Source: Bacteroidales bacterium (GTDB lineage: Bacteria; Bacteroidota; Bacteroidia; Bacteroidales; ML635J-15). Taken from it: a DNA stretch of 24,366 bases. The stretch spans positions 1 through 24,366 of the forward strand of contig JAGOEF010000002.1 in NCBI GenBank assembly GCA_017997855.1, in the 5' to 3' direction. Positions 7,624-16,500 of this stretch are shown here, piece by piece. The translations under genes were made by a program, and so were the position numbers. The notes below the pieces were generated by a model. That model was given only the letters and a program-made list of their open reading frames with translations, was not told where the DNA came from and did not search any database. Within the stretch, counting starts at the first letter, position 1, and each line of letters begins with the position of its first letter.

Positions 7624-9243
7624 CTATTTTTCAAGAATTTCTTTTTCGCTTTCGAGTATCTCCACTGCTACTTTGCAGGATTTATCCATCTGATTTATAT
7701 AGCGGTAATACTCATTATCGTCGAACACATTTCTGATCAGATAAGCGTATACACTCCACTTAATGTACTGGCTTACGCTATTCAACTGATAATAAGGAAT
7801 TTTAACTTTATTTTGATACAAATACGTGTAAAACTGACTCAGAATATTTTTGCGATCGAGATATATTAGCAAGGATTCCGGGTTGTCGATTTTACTCAAC
7901 TCCGGGCGGTTTTTATCGGTATATTTCAGAGCAAAACTATAGGCAAGGCCATAATCACTGATTGCCCTCAATGCAGGCTTAAAAAGAATGGAGTCGATGG
8001 GAATAAAAATATCTGCCATAATACCCCCACCCCCATATACAATCCGGCCACCTGTTGTTTTATATTGCAACGAATCAGGAAATTCGATACTGTCGGCTTC
8101 CGAAAATTCGCCGTGCAGATAACGCTCCATAATTTCGTCGTAATAGCTATCGTAACCGCGCGAGTAGTTTTTCTGGATACACCGTCCCGAAGGAGTATAA
8201 TAACGCGCTGTAGTGAGCCGTAACATCGAACCATCGTTAAAAACAGTAGGTTCCTGAACCAATCCTTTTCCAAACGAGCGGCGGCCAATAATCCAACCCC
8301 TGTCGTTATCCTGAATAGCCCCGGCAACAATTTCGCTGGCCGAAGCCGAGAATTCATCAATCAACACAGCCAGTTTGGTATCGACACAAACAGCCCGCTT
8401 ATCGGTTGAGTATACCGAACTTTTTGGTCTGGCCTTACCTTCGGTGTAAACAATCAGTTTTCCGCCATTCAAAAATTCATCTACGATATTGGTGGCTGCA
8501 TCCATATAACCTCCCGAGTTACCCCTCAGGTCAAGAATCAGGTTTTTCATTCCTTTTTCTTTCATTACAAATGCTGCTTCAACAAACTCGCTATGGGTAG
8601 TTTTCGAGAAGCTGCTGATTTTTATGTAGCCCGTGGTTTTATTCAGCATGTAATAAGCATCAACACTCTTAATAGGAATTTTGTCGCGGATTATTGTAAA
8701 ACTAAGTAACTCATCTCTGCCACGGCGCATAATTCCCACTTTGACTGTAGTTCCACGCTGACCCTTAAGTAATTTAACCACATCATCGCTTTTAATACCC
8801 TTGCCTGCGATAACACTGTCGTTGACGGTTATAATACGGTCACCGGCTTTCAATCCGATTTTTTCCGACGGGCCTCCACTGATAATGTCTACTATTAAAA
8901 CCGTATCATTATTTACATTAAACTGAATTCCAATGCCTTCGAAATTGCCTTCCAGTGGCTCGTTCATCGATTTGGCTTCATCGGAAGTAACGTATATAGA
9001 ATGCGGGTCGAGTTCCTGTAAAAAATGAGGTATGGCCATTTCGATCAGCGAATCGAGGTTCACATCGTCAACATATTCACTTTTCACATAATCGATTACC
9101 GTACTCAGTTTGTCTTTACGGGGCATTTTAAACCCCAGAACTTTGGTTTCGCCCCTGAACAACCACAACGAAATGAGCATCCCAGCCACAAACGAAATGG
9201 CAATTATTAACGGGAGCAGTAGTTTTTGTTTATCCGACAGCAT
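7624..9243 (-). CDS. S41-family C-terminal processing peptidase (CtpA-like)
   Basis: 539-residue serine protease of family S41A (carboxy-terminal processing / tail-specific protease). An N-terminal hydrophobic segment (about 8-29) would anchor or export it, placing the protease in the periplasm. A PDZ domain follows (about 96-182, including GIGIQF and GLKAGDRI), then the peptidase core. The catalytic dyad is visible as S301 in SASASEI and K326 in GKGLVQ, with the usual spacing of 25. The C-terminal 150 residues are an extension seen in related Bacteroidota proteins, with no motif recognised here. The start codon overlaps the stop of the deaminase gene upstream (TAATG), indicating translational coupling. 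The physiological substrate is unknown. Confidence 0.92.
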   Translation of the reverse strand: MLSDKQKLLLPLIIAISFVAGMLISLWLFRGETKVLGFKMPRKDKLSTVIDYVKSEYVDDVNLDSLIEMAIPHFLQELDPHSIYVTSDEAKSMNEPLEGNFEGIGIQFNVNNDTVLIVDIISGGPSEKIGLKAGDRIITVNDSVIAGKGIKSDDVVKLLKGQRGTTVKVGIMRRGRDELLSFTIIRDKIPIKSVDAYYMLNKTTGYIKISSFSKTTHSEFVEAAFVMKEKGMKNLILDLRGNSGGYMDAATNIVDEFLNGGKLIVYTEGKARPKSSVYSTDKRAVCVDTKLAVLIDEFSASASEIVAGAIQDNDRGWIIGRRSFGKGLVQEPTVFNDGSMLRLTTARYYTPSGRCIQKNYSRGYDSYYDEIMERYLHGEFSEADSIEFPDSLQYKTTGGRIVYGGGGIMADIFIPIDSILFKPALRAISDYGLAYSFALKYTDKNRPELSKIDNPESLLIYLDRKNILSQFYTYLYQNKVKIPYYQLNSVSQYIKWSVYAYLIRNVFDDNEYYRYINQMDKSCKVAVEILESEKEILEK

Positions 9244-9677
9244 TACAATTCGAATTTAACAATATCGATACCGGCGCGCTTTAGCAGGTCAAGGCCGTCG
9301 TTGCTGTGGTATTCGTCAACAAAAACAACCCGTACGATTCCGCTTTGAATAATGAGTTTAGCACATTCGATGCAGGGCGATGTGGTAATATATAAGGTGG
9401 CCCCTTGTGAACTATTGCCCGACCTCGCTACTTTTGTCAGAGCATTGGCCTCGGCGTGTAACACATAGGCTTTTGTTTTATTGTTTTCGTCTTCGCATTC
9501 GTTTTCGAAACCCGAAGGAGTCCCATTGTAGCCATCCGAAATTATCATTCTGTCTTTTACGATGAGGGCACCTACCTGACGACGTTTGCAATAACTGTTT
9601 TTTGCCCATATTTTGGCCATTTCGAGATAATGGCGGTCGAACTGCTTTTGTTTTTCGGGATTGGGGTGATTCGTCAT
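9243..9677 (-). CDS. dCMP deaminase-family protein
   Basis: 144-residue zinc-dependent deoxycytidylate deaminase-like protein, predicted to convert dCMP to dUMP for thymidylate synthesis. The active-site signature is complete: HAE at 74-76 (zinc ligand H74 and proton shuttle E76) and PCxxC at 101-105 (C102 and C105). The length suits the ComEB/dCMP deaminase group rather than the shorter cytidine deaminases. Only 12 nt separate the start codon from the T-tract of the tRNA-Leu terminator, and no separate promoter is visible. Expression may depend on read-through of that terminator or on an atypical promoter. The S41 peptidase gene follows with a 1-nt overlap. Confidence 0.9.
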   Translation of the reverse strand: MTNHPNPEKQKQFDRHYLEMAKIWAKNSYCKRRQVGALIVKDRMIISDGYNGTPSGFENECEDENNKTKAYVLHAEANALTKVARSGNSSQGATLYITTSPCIECAKLIIQSGIVRVVFVDEYHSNDGLDLLKRAGIDIVKFEL

Positions 9678-9689
9678 ACGTGTTCATTT

Positions 9690-9720
9690 AAAAAATGCCT
9701 TCTTTTCCATTAAAGAAGGC
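9690..9720 (-). terminator. Intrinsic terminator after tRNA-Leu
   Basis: On the minus strand a perfect 9-bp stem (GCCTTCTTT / AAAGAAGGC, 9697-9705 with 9712-9720) and a 6-nt loop are followed by A and six Ts. It starts 2 nt after the tRNA-Leu 3' end and ends 12 nt before the deaminase start codon, so it also sits in that gene's upstream region. Confidence 0.85.
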
Positions 9721-9722
9721 AG

Positions 9723-9806
9723 TACCCGGAGCCGGGGTCGAACCGGCACAGTATTGCTACCACTGGTGTTTGAGACCAGCGCGTCTACCAATTCCGCCAT
9801 CCGGGC
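9723..9806 (-). tRNA. tRNA-Leu (anticodon CAA)
   Basis: The 84-nt minus-strand sequence folds with a 7-bp acceptor stem (GCCCGGA / TCCGGGT, ending in a G-T pair) and a GCCGG-TTCGACC-CCGGC T arm. It has a long class II variable arm and the anticodon stem CTGGT/ACCAG around loop CTCAAAC, giving anticodon CAA. The discriminator base is A, as required for leucine. CCA is not encoded. Its promoter and terminator are both visible. Confidence 0.95.
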
Positions 9807-9814
9807 ATCGGCAG

Positions 9815-9845
9815 CAAATGTAATACTTTAGTCGTAACCTGCAAA
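9815..9845 (-). promoter_or_regulatory. Promoter of tRNA-Leu (Bacteroidota type)
   Basis: On the minus strand TTTG (9842-9845) is followed after 19 nt by TACATTTG (9815-9822), an exact TAnnTTTG box, 8 nt upstream of the mature tRNA 5' end. This is the best promoter match in the window. Confidence 0.8.
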
Positions 9846-9902
9846 AACATAATTAATTTTTCTGTTTAGACGCTTGCGAAAACTTTCTTTTCAAAAAAGG
9901 AA

Positions 9903-9930
9903 TTGTTATCGGGAGGTGTTTTTATCTTTA
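9903..9930 (+). promoter_or_regulatory. Candidate promoter of polA
   Basis: TTG (9903-9905) and TATCTTTA (9923-9930, one mismatch to TAnnTTTG) are 17 nt apart. The predicted start would leave a leader of about 8-10 nt before ATG 9945. This argues against the alternative TTG start at 9903, which lies inside the promoter. Confidence 0.45.
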
Positions 9931-9944
9931 CAAAAACATTTATC

Positions 9945-12722
9945 ATGGAAGGAAAACTATTCCTGCTTGACGCGTACGCTTTGATTTTTCGCAGTTATTA
10001 TGCGTTTATTAAAAACCCAAGAATTAACACCCGAGGTGTAAATACTTCAGCAATTTTTGGCTTTACCAATACACTGATAGATATTATTAAAAAGGAGAAT
10101 CCCACGCATATAGCGGTTGTGTTTGACCCTCCCGGAGGATCGTTTCGTAATACTCTATATTCAGCATATAAAGCCAATCGCGACGAAACCCCTGAAGTAA
10201 TCAGAATGTCAGTTCCTATTATTAAAGATGTTATTAGGGCTTTTCGCATTCCGGTAATCGAAATTGAAGGTTTTGAGGCCGATGATACCATTGGTACACT
10301 GGCAAAAAAACTGGCGAATCCGGACTTTCAGGTATTTATGATGACTCCCGACAAGGATTACACACAGCTGGTTGACGAAAATATCAGAATATATAAACCC
10401 GGACGGGCCGGAAATGAATCCGAAATTCTCGACATTGCCAAAGTAAATGCTCAATTTGAGATTACACATCCCGATCAGGTGCGCGATATACTTGCACTAT
10501 GGGGCGATAGCAGCGACAATATACCGGGGGCTCCGGGTATTGGCGAAAAAACTGCAAAGAAGCTGATAGCTCAGTATGGAACCGTCGAAAGCCTAATCGA
10601 AAATGCATCAAAATTACCGGGCCGTAATGGCGATATTATTAAAAATAATTCAGCACAGATCCTATTAGCAAAAACTTTGGTCACCATACGCACAGATGTT
10701 CCGGTGGAAGTAACGCACGACGATTTAAAGAAGCTGAGTCCGGATATTGATGCGTTGAAAAAGATTTTTGCAAATCTGGAGTTCCGGAATCTGGCAGAAC
10801 GATTTTTTATTGAAGCCCAGAATCAACCCGGGCCAGCGCAACTCGATTTGTTTGGTCAGCCCGTACCTTCGCTTCAAGCACAGGAAAAACCGGTTGAAAC
10901 GGGTCGTGAAAATGCCGACAGCGTTAATGCGAAATATCATCTGGTTGATACCTTGTATTTGCGCAAACAACTGTTAAAGAAACTTATGGATGCCGATGAG
11001 GTTTGTTTCGACTCTGAGACCACCGGCCTAAATCCTCAAACCGACACCATTGTTGGCCTTTCTTTCAGTATTCAGCCTGGTGAAGCCTGGTATGTAGCCA
11101 TGCCTGCAACACGTGACGAAACAATCGAAGTGATTAATGAGTTCAATCCTTTCTGGAAAAATTGTCAAATACTTAAAATCGGACAAAATCTCAAATTTGA
11201 TATTCTGATGTTGCATTATCATGGAATTGAAGTTACAGGACCTTTGTTCGACACTATGATTGCTCACTATTTGATTGAACCTGATCAAAAACACAATCTT
11301 GACGATCTGGCGCTTCAATACCTGAATTATTCTACCATTCATATCGAAGAGTTGATCGGCAAACGCAGTAGTATTCAGAAAAACATGCGCGATGTACCTG
11401 TTGAACTGATAACCCGATACGCAGGCGAAGATGCCGATATTTGCCTTCAGCTGAAACTGTTTTTTGCTTCTGAACTTAAAAAGCAGGGTCTCGAAAGTTT
11501 ATTTTTTGATGTCGAAATGCCATTACTTCCGGTTCTGGTAAAAATGGAATGTGCCGGTGTGGCGGTTGATAGCAATATGTTGCGTAATTATTCGGTGCAG
11601 TTAAAGGAGGAATTACTGGGTATTGAGAAGAAAATATATTCATTGGCAGGAAATGAATTCAATATTGCTTCACCCAGACAGTTGGGTGTGATTTTGTTTG
11701 AGAAGCTTAAAATCACACAGAATCCACCGATGACTAAAACAAAGCAATATGCTACCGGAGAAGAAATATTGGTAAAGTTTAGCGGAACGCACCCCATTGT
11801 CGATGAGATTTTGGAGTATCGCTCGGTAAGTAAACTTATCAGTACCTATGTGGATGCTTTGCCTGCGATGGTGTCGCCCGTGACTGGCAGAATTCACACA
11901 ACCTATACGCAAACCATAGCAGCAACCGGAAGGTTAAGTTCTGTAAACCCCAATTTACAGAATATTCCGATACGTGAAGACAGGGGGAGGGTGCTACGGG
12001 GTGCTTTTATTCCATTCTGTGACGATTGTTTGTTTTTCTCGGCCGACTATTCGCAGATTGAATTGCGAATAATGGCTCACATGAGCAATGATGCCAATAT
12101 GATAGAAGCATTTTCTCAAAACAACGAGGATATTCATACAGCTACGGCTGCTAAAATTTTTGGTGTATCACGCGATGAGGTTACACGGGAAATGCGTTCG
12201 AAAGCCAAAACTGCGAATTTTGGAATTATCTATGGTATCTCGGCATTTGGTCTTGCACAGCGGTTGCAAATCAGCAGGACTGAAGCTAAGGATTTGATAG
12301 ACAATTATTTCGATAGTTTTCCCGGTGTAAGAAAGTTTATTGATAATTCCATATTAATGGCCCGTGAAAACCGCTATGTTGAAACCATACTGGGTCGGAA
12401 GAGGTATTTGTCGGATATAAACAGTAGTAATGCTGTCGTACGTGGATTCGCTGAACGAAATGCCATAAATGCCCCCATTCAGGGTTCGGCTGCCGATATT
12501 ATCAAGCTCGCCATGATAAACATTCAGAAGAGACTCTCCGAGGGTGAATTTCGTTCACAAATGATAATGCAGGTGCACGACGAATTGAACTTTAATGTTT
12601 ATGCAAGCGAAGCTGAAACACTCAGAGATCTGGTAATTACCGAAATGGAAAACGTAATGAGTTTAAGTGTTCCGTTAAAAGCCGAATATGGGTATGGAAA
12701 GAATTGGCTGGAGGCGCATTAA
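9945..12722 (+). CDS. polA: DNA polymerase I
   Basis: 925-residue family A DNA polymerase used in Okazaki fragment maturation and repair. Three domains run in order. First is an N-terminal 5'-3' flap nuclease (about 1-290, with the acidic EADDTIGT and GDSSDNIPG motifs). Next is a DEDD 3'-5' proofreading domain (about 320-510; D356 and E358 in the first exonuclease motif, later GQNLKFD and GEDAD). Last is the polymerase domain, with DYSQIELR (D701), KTANFGIIYG (near 755) and VHDELN (D879). All catalytic acidic residues are present, so proofreading should be intact. The frame extends 14 codons upstream to a TTG, but ATG 9945 matches the family N-terminus. The stop overlaps the stop of convergent deoC (12719-12722). 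Confidence 0.97.
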   Translation: MEGKLFLLDAYALIFRSYYAFIKNPRINTRGVNTSAIFGFTNTLIDIIKKENPTHIAVVFDPPGGSFRNTLYSAYKANRDETPEVIRMSVPIIKDVIRAFRIPVIEIEGFEADDTIGTLAKKLANPDFQVFMMTPDKDYTQLVDENIRIYKPGRAGNESEILDIAKVNAQFEITHPDQVRDILALWGDSSDNIPGAPGIGEKTAKKLIAQYGTVESLIENASKLPGRNGDIIKNNSAQILLAKTLVTIRTDVPVEVTHDDLKKLSPDIDALKKIFANLEFRNLAERFFIEAQNQPGPAQLDLFGQPVPSLQAQEKPVETGRENADSVNAKYHLVDTLYLRKQLLKKLMDADEVCFDSETTGLNPQTDTIVGLSFSIQPGEAWYVAMPATRDETIEVINEFNPFWKNCQILKIGQNLKFDILMLHYHGIEVTGPLFDTMIAHYLIEPDQKHNLDDLALQYLNYSTIHIEELIGKRSSIQKNMRDVPVELITRYAGEDADICLQLKLFFASELKKQGLESLFFDVEMPLLPVLVKMECAGVAVDSNMLRNYSVQLKEELLGIEKKIYSLAGNEFNIASPRQLGVILFEKLKITQNPPMTKTKQYATGEEILVKFSGTHPIVDEILEYRSVSKLISTYVDALPAMVSPVTGRIHTTYTQTIAATGRLSSVNPNLQNIPIREDRGRVLRGAFIPFCDDCLFFSADYSQIELRIMAHMSNDANMIEAFSQNNEDIHTATAAKIFGVSRDEVTREMRSKAKTANFGIIYGISAFGLAQRLQISRTEAKDLIDNYFDSFPGVRKFIDNSILMARENRYVETILGRKRYLSDINSSNAVVRGFAERNAINAPIQGSAADIIKLAMINIQKRLSEGEFRSQMIMQVHDELNFNVYASEAETLRDLVITEMENVMSLSVPLKAEYGYGKNWLEAH

Positions 12723-13573
12723 AAATGTTTAATTTCTTTTTGGTAAATATCGCTTAGTAAATTGTTCGACAGACGTGAGGCCCCTAAGCGAAAGTATTTG
12801 TTATTCAGCCATTTAGTTCCAAGAACCGATTTAACAATATTGTAGTACAAAAGGGAATCGGCTGTGGTAACAATTCCTCCGGAAGGTTTAATTCCAACCA
12901 TTTTACCTGTTGCAGCATAAAATTCAGCTATCGCCGCACACATCGTGTACACAGCCTCGGGACTTGCAGAAACAGGAGTTTTGCCGGTGGATGTTTTTAT
13001 AAAATCTGCACCTGCTTCCATGGCTAGATGCGAAGCAGTGTAAATATTTTCAACGGTTTTTAACTCACCGGTTTCGAGAATCACCTTGAGGTGTTTTTTA
13101 CCAATCACCGATTTAATCAACGAAATTTCGTTTGTAATGTATTGAAAATCATGATCAAAAAAATGGCCTAACGATAGCACGATATCAAGTTCATCTGCCC
13201 CTTTGTTGGCAGCCAGTTCGCATTCAGCAATTTTTACCGATAGAAAAGTCTGCGAGGATGGGAAGCAGGCCGAAACTGAGGCAATATTTACATTGGACAC
13301 GATTAGATTGCTTTTTACTGTGGAAATGTGCAGTGGATATACGCATATTGCCGCAACGTTTTTCATGTCGAATTCAGTTTCGAACCAGTTTACTTTTTCA
13401 ACAAACAACTTGATTGACTTTGCCGAGTCAGTGGCATTCAAACTGGTAAGATCGATGCAATTAAAAATATTCTTTAATACAGTATTATCCTGTGGACTGG
13501 TAAGCTTGTTTTTTATGGCATCAAGCGATTGATGCAGTTCGGCCGGTTGTAAATGTTTTGGAAGAGAGGTCAT
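12719..13573 (-). CDS. deoC: Deoxyribose-phosphate aldolase
   Basis: 284-residue class I aldolase that cleaves 2-deoxyribose 5-phosphate to glyceraldehyde 3-phosphate and acetaldehyde in deoxynucleoside breakdown. The Schiff-base lysine is K193 in FIKTSTGK, the second active-site lysine is K229 in GIKPSGG, and the catalytic aspartate is D130 in DELDIVL. It is a little longer than the roughly 220-260 residues usual for short DeoC, owing to an N-terminal extension of about 30 residues. It is the last gene of the minus-strand cluster, 1 nt after the mazG-like stop, and its stop overlaps the polA stop by 4 nt, so the two transcripts converge. Confidence 0.95.
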   Translation of the reverse strand: MTSLPKHLQPAELHQSLDAIKNKLTSPQDNTVLKNIFNCIDLTSLNATDSAKSIKLFVEKVNWFETEFDMKNVAAICVYPLHISTVKSNLIVSNVNIASVSACFPSSQTFLSVKIAECELAANKGADELDIVLSLGHFFDHDFQYITNEISLIKSVIGKKHLKVILETGELKTVENIYTASHLAMEAGADFIKTSTGKTPVSASPEAVYTMCAAIAEFYAATGKMVGIKPSGGIVTTADSLLYYNIVKSVLGTKWLNNKYFRLGASRLSNNLLSDIYQKEIKHF

Positions 13574-13574
13574 A

Positions 13575-13898
13575 TTATTTGAGTTTTTCGTTATTTATAT
13601 GTCGGGTTATGTCGCGGCTATTTTTCTTCATAAAATTGTCATTCAGGGCTTTATCAAGATCAACCCCGGTTTGATTAGCCAGACAAATAATTACCCACAA
13701 TACATCGGCCAATTCATCGGCAAGGTTAAGGTTTTCACCTTCTTTCGACGATTGTTCTCCATAGGTTCGAGCAATTACACGTGCCAGTTCGCCCACTTCT
13801 TCGGTCAGAACTACCATATTGGTAAGTTCGTTGAAGTATCTTACTCCGTGTTGGTTAATCCACTGATCTACTTTATATTGCGCTTCACTGATCGTCAT
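13575..13898 (-). CDS. MazG-like nucleotide pyrophosphohydrolase
   Basis: 107-residue all-alpha NTP pyrophosphohydrolase of the MazG/dUTPase-like superfamily. The magnesium-binding signature is complete: E33, E34 and E37 in TEEVGELAR, then E62 and D65 in DELADVLW. The single small domain suggests house-cleaning hydrolysis of non-canonical (d)NTPs to monophosphates. The exact substrate cannot be read from sequence. ATG 13898 was chosen; an upstream TTG at 13910 would add four residues. Tight spacing to deoC (1 nt) and the shared strand with dtd support an operon. Confidence 0.88.
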   Translation of the reverse strand: MTISEAQYKVDQWINQHGVRYFNELTNMVVLTEEVGELARVIARTYGEQSSKEGENLNLADELADVLWVIICLANQTGVDLDKALNDNFMKKNSRDITRHINNEKLK

Positions 13899-13937
13899 TT
13901 GCAGGAACAATTTATGGGTTAAGAACTTAAATAAAGA

Positions 13938-14330
13938 TTAGAGGCATCGATAAAAGAACAAATTGGTTTCTGTTATCGACTTATAATGCACTGTCACAAG
14001 ATTGTCGAAACCCATATTGGGGTATTCGCGAATAAAAATGTAATAATTTCCGGGCTGCAGGGCAAATGTATATTTTCCGTTAGCACAATATACACTGTCA
14101 GAATTTTCGTAAAGACTTTTCCCGTAGGCATCGTTTAATGTATCGCGGATATTTTTGTTTATGCAATATGCATAACCGTTGTAATTGTAATAATACCAAA
14201 AACTTTGATCAAGCTGGCAATCACCTTCACCAAACTTGATAATTCCGGTTGCTCCACCATCAATGTTATCATCGCTGCAGGCTGTCAGTAACGCAAGTGT
14301 TGCAAGAACAGTTGTTAGGGTAAGCCTCAT
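13938..14330 (-). CDS. Small lipoprotein of unknown function
   Basis: 130 residues, not recognised. The N-terminus is a classic lipoprotein signal: a basic residue, a short hydrophobic stretch and the lipobox LLTAC with C18 as the predicted lipidated residue. The next residues, SDDN, are acidic, which in Bacteroidota resembles the export signal for surface lipoproteins (inference). The mature part has four further cysteines and a pattern of aromatic, alternating residues, including a YTFALQPGNYYIFI segment, suggesting a small beta-sandwich like carboxypeptidase-regulatory or transthyretin-like folds. The start overlaps the dtd stop by 4 nt (ATGA), so it is translationally coupled to a cytoplasmic enzyme, although it is itself exported. 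Confidence 0.7.
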   Translation of the reverse strand: MRLTLTTVLATLALLTACSDDNIDGGATGIIKFGEGDCQLDQSFWYYYNYNGYAYCINKNIRDTLNDAYGKSLYENSDSVYCANGKYTFALQPGNYYIFIREYPNMGFDNLVTVHYKSITETNLFFYRCL

Positions 14331-14782
14331 AAATCTCTGTTTTTCGAGTCAATAATTATTGTTACCGGTCCATCATTACAAAGTGCGACTTTCATGTCTG
14401 CTCCAAATATACCGGTTTGTACGTTTGATGGCAATAGTTCGTTGCATTTTTTTACAAACGATTCATAGAGTGGAATTGCTATTTCGGGTGGTGCAGCAGA
14501 TAAAAACGAAGGTCTGTTGCCTTTCTTTGTTTTGGCGTGTAATGTAAATTGGCTGACAATTAGCATGTTACCATTAATTTCAAGAAGTGATTTGTTCATT
14601 GCCCCTGTTGCATCCGAAAATATTCGCAATTGTACGAGTTTGTTAGCCGTCCAATTTATATCTTCCTGTGTGTCTTCAGAAACAAATCCTGCAAAAATCA
14701 ATAAGCCCTGCTTTATTGAACCTGAAATAACATCATCAATTTCGACTTTTGCCTCCGATACTCGCTGTACAATTACACGCAT
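14327..14782 (-). CDS. dtd: D-aminoacyl-tRNA deacylase
   Basis: 151-residue DTD enzyme that hydrolyses D-amino acids (and glycine mischarged on tRNA-Ala) from tRNAs in the cytoplasm. The two signature motifs are present: SQFTL at 77-81, with the conserved Ser and Thr, and NDGPVT at 136-141, with the cross-subunit Gly-Pro. KGNRPSF at 87-93 also matches. The length is typical. It starts 43 nt after the ade stop, that gap being largely filled by a parS-like site, and its stop overlaps the lipoprotein start. Confidence 0.96.
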   Translation of the reverse strand: MRVIVQRVSEAKVEIDDVISGSIKQGLLIFAGFVSEDTQEDINWTANKLVQLRIFSDATGAMNKSLLEINGNMLIVSQFTLHAKTKKGNRPSFLSAAPPEIAIPLYESFVKKCNELLPSNVQTGIFGADMKVALCNDGPVTIIIDSKNRDL

Positions 14783-14809
14783 ATTATTGAAAATAAGTAA
14801 TTTATGTGT

Positions 14810-14825
14810 TGTTCCACATGAAACA
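14810..14825 (+). promoter_or_regulatory. parS-like centromere site (ade-dtd gap)
   Basis: The 16-mer TGTTCCACATGAAACA differs from the bacterial chromosomal parS consensus tGTTNCACGTGAAACa at one position (A for G in the centre). It directly abuts the ade stop codon. A second, better match lies 1.7 kb away at 16501-16516. ParB/Spo0J binding is inferred, not shown. Confidence 0.6.
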
Positions 14826-16457
14826 TTATACCCATAATCCCTGAAAACTATATTTTGTAATGTTGAATAACCCCTTATCTCCTATTTTAAGGTTAGGAAT
14901 TACCAACAGCGCCATGAAAGAAAGGGTCATAAATGGCGAATGAAGCGTACACCCAAGCGATTTTACTACCTGATTGAGTTTACTGTAATCGCGTGCTAAA
15001 GCCTCGCCGGGTAAATGGGTCATAAGACCTCCAAACGGAAGTGGTATGGTAAAGTAATCTTTCTCTTGAACGCACGTGATGCCGCCTGTTTTTTCGATAA
15101 GTTCATTTATTGCATGAATGATTGATTGGTCGTCGGCTCCTACAGCAATAATATTATGGCTATCGTGGGCTATGGTCGAAGCTATGGCACCGCGCTGTAA
15201 ACCAAAACCACGGATGAACCCAATGGTAGGATTGGTTTGCTGATAACGGTTAAGTACAACTATTTTCAGAATGTCTCGCGAAGTATCAGATATTGTGTTA
15301 TCGTGGGTAAGCAATGGATCTTCAATTGACTCATTGGTTAGCAATGAACCGTCGCTTGCTACGATTACCCTGATTTTTTTATTTTGTTCAGGTGTCAGAT
15401 TAATGTCAGACGTAGCAAGGTGTTTGGTAAGTTTGAAGTTGTTAATTGGTTTTGTCGTTTCCGTTGAGAAGAGAACCCTGCCATTAGCAAAAACCATGGT
15501 CCCGTTTATATACGTCTGAACAATATTGAACGCATCGACAGAGTTTAACACTACAAAATCTGCCGGATCGCCGGGTCTTAAGCAACCAACCTGTAAATTA
15601 TAATGATTGATGGGATTTATCGATGCTGCGCGAAGAAGTTTGAAAATGCTGATTTTCTTATTTAACCCCATTTTAATGATTTTGTCAATGTGCCCGTGTT
15701 GGATTAGTTCGTCAGGATGAGAATCGTCGGTACACAACATTACCATTTCGTTATGTGATTCAATAAGAGGAAACAGTTCATCAAAATTTTTCGCTGCCGA
15801 ACCTTCTCGAATCAGAATTTTCATGCCAAGTTCAATTTTCGCCAGCGCCTCGTGTAGCATATAACATTCGTGGTCGGTGCTTATACCCGATTCTACGTAT
15901 TTTATTAAATCGCTACCTGTGATTCCGGGTATATGTCCATCAATTGGCTTATTCCATTTTTTGGCAACATTAAGTTTGTCGATAACATCGGGAAATGAAT
16001 GTATGACACCAGGAAAATTCATCATCTCACCAAGTGCTATAATTTCGCCTGATGACATAAGACTATCGATATCTGTAGCTGATAGTGTTTTACCTGAGGT
16101 TTCGAATTCGGTTGCCGGAACACAGCTTGGGGCAGTAAAGTAAAATTTCAATGGAGTTTGTTTTCCATTTTCGATCATAAACTTAACACCATCGATTCCG
16201 CAGACATTAGCAATTTCGTGAGGATCCGAAACTACAGCCACTGTTCCACATCGAACCGCAAGGCGGGCAAACTCTGAAGGAATGAGCATTGAACTTTCGA
16301 TGTGAACATGGGCATCAATCAGGGGAGGTGAGATATAATAATCATAGGTGTTACCATTTCGTTCAATAGAACGGATGATGCCATCCTCATCAATGAGGAT
16401 ACTTGCGGGATATATTTCTTCGGCATAAATGTCAATCAGATTACCTTCAATTATCAT
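14826..16457 (-). CDS. ade: Adenine deaminase
   Basis: 543-residue adenine deaminase of the amidohydrolase superfamily (Ade group), converting adenine to hypoxanthine and ammonia in purine salvage. The metal-binding HxH is H50/H52 in the DAHVHIESS segment, and HIESS is characteristic of this group. Further metal-site motifs are DGHIPG, STDHE and TDDSHP. The C-terminal domain beginning near residue 350 is also typical. The length is slightly below the 570-590 residues of well-known members. The gene sits between mnmG and dtd with a parS-like site in each flanking gap. No promoter was found in the 64-nt gap upstream, so co-transcription with mnmG is likely. Confidence 0.95.
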   Translation of the reverse strand: MIIEGNLIDIYAEEIYPASILIDEDGIIRSIERNGNTYDYYISPPLIDAHVHIESSMLIPSEFARLAVRCGTVAVVSDPHEIANVCGIDGVKFMIENGKQTPLKFYFTAPSCVPATEFETSGKTLSATDIDSLMSSGEIIALGEMMNFPGVIHSFPDVIDKLNVAKKWNKPIDGHIPGITGSDLIKYVESGISTDHECYMLHEALAKIELGMKILIREGSAAKNFDELFPLIESHNEMVMLCTDDSHPDELIQHGHIDKIIKMGLNKKISIFKLLRAASINPINHYNLQVGCLRPGDPADFVVLNSVDAFNIVQTYINGTMVFANGRVLFSTETTKPINNFKLTKHLATSDINLTPEQNKKIRVIVASDGSLLTNESIEDPLLTHDNTISDTSRDILKIVVLNRYQQTNPTIGFIRGFGLQRGAIASTIAHDSHNIIAVGADDQSIIHAINELIEKTGGITCVQEKDYFTIPLPFGGLMTHLPGEALARDYSKLNQVVKSLGCTLHSPFMTLSFMALLVIPNLKIGDKGLFNITKYSFQGLWV

Positions 16458-16500
16458 AGGTGTATTATTTTGAGTTAGTTTTTGTTAAAAATCAATATTT

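Noticed and set aside
13575..13898. MazG-like gene as part of a mazEF toxin-antitoxin module
   Set aside because: No toxin gene is adjacent; the neighbours are dtd/lipoprotein and deoC, which fits house-cleaning nucleotide metabolism.
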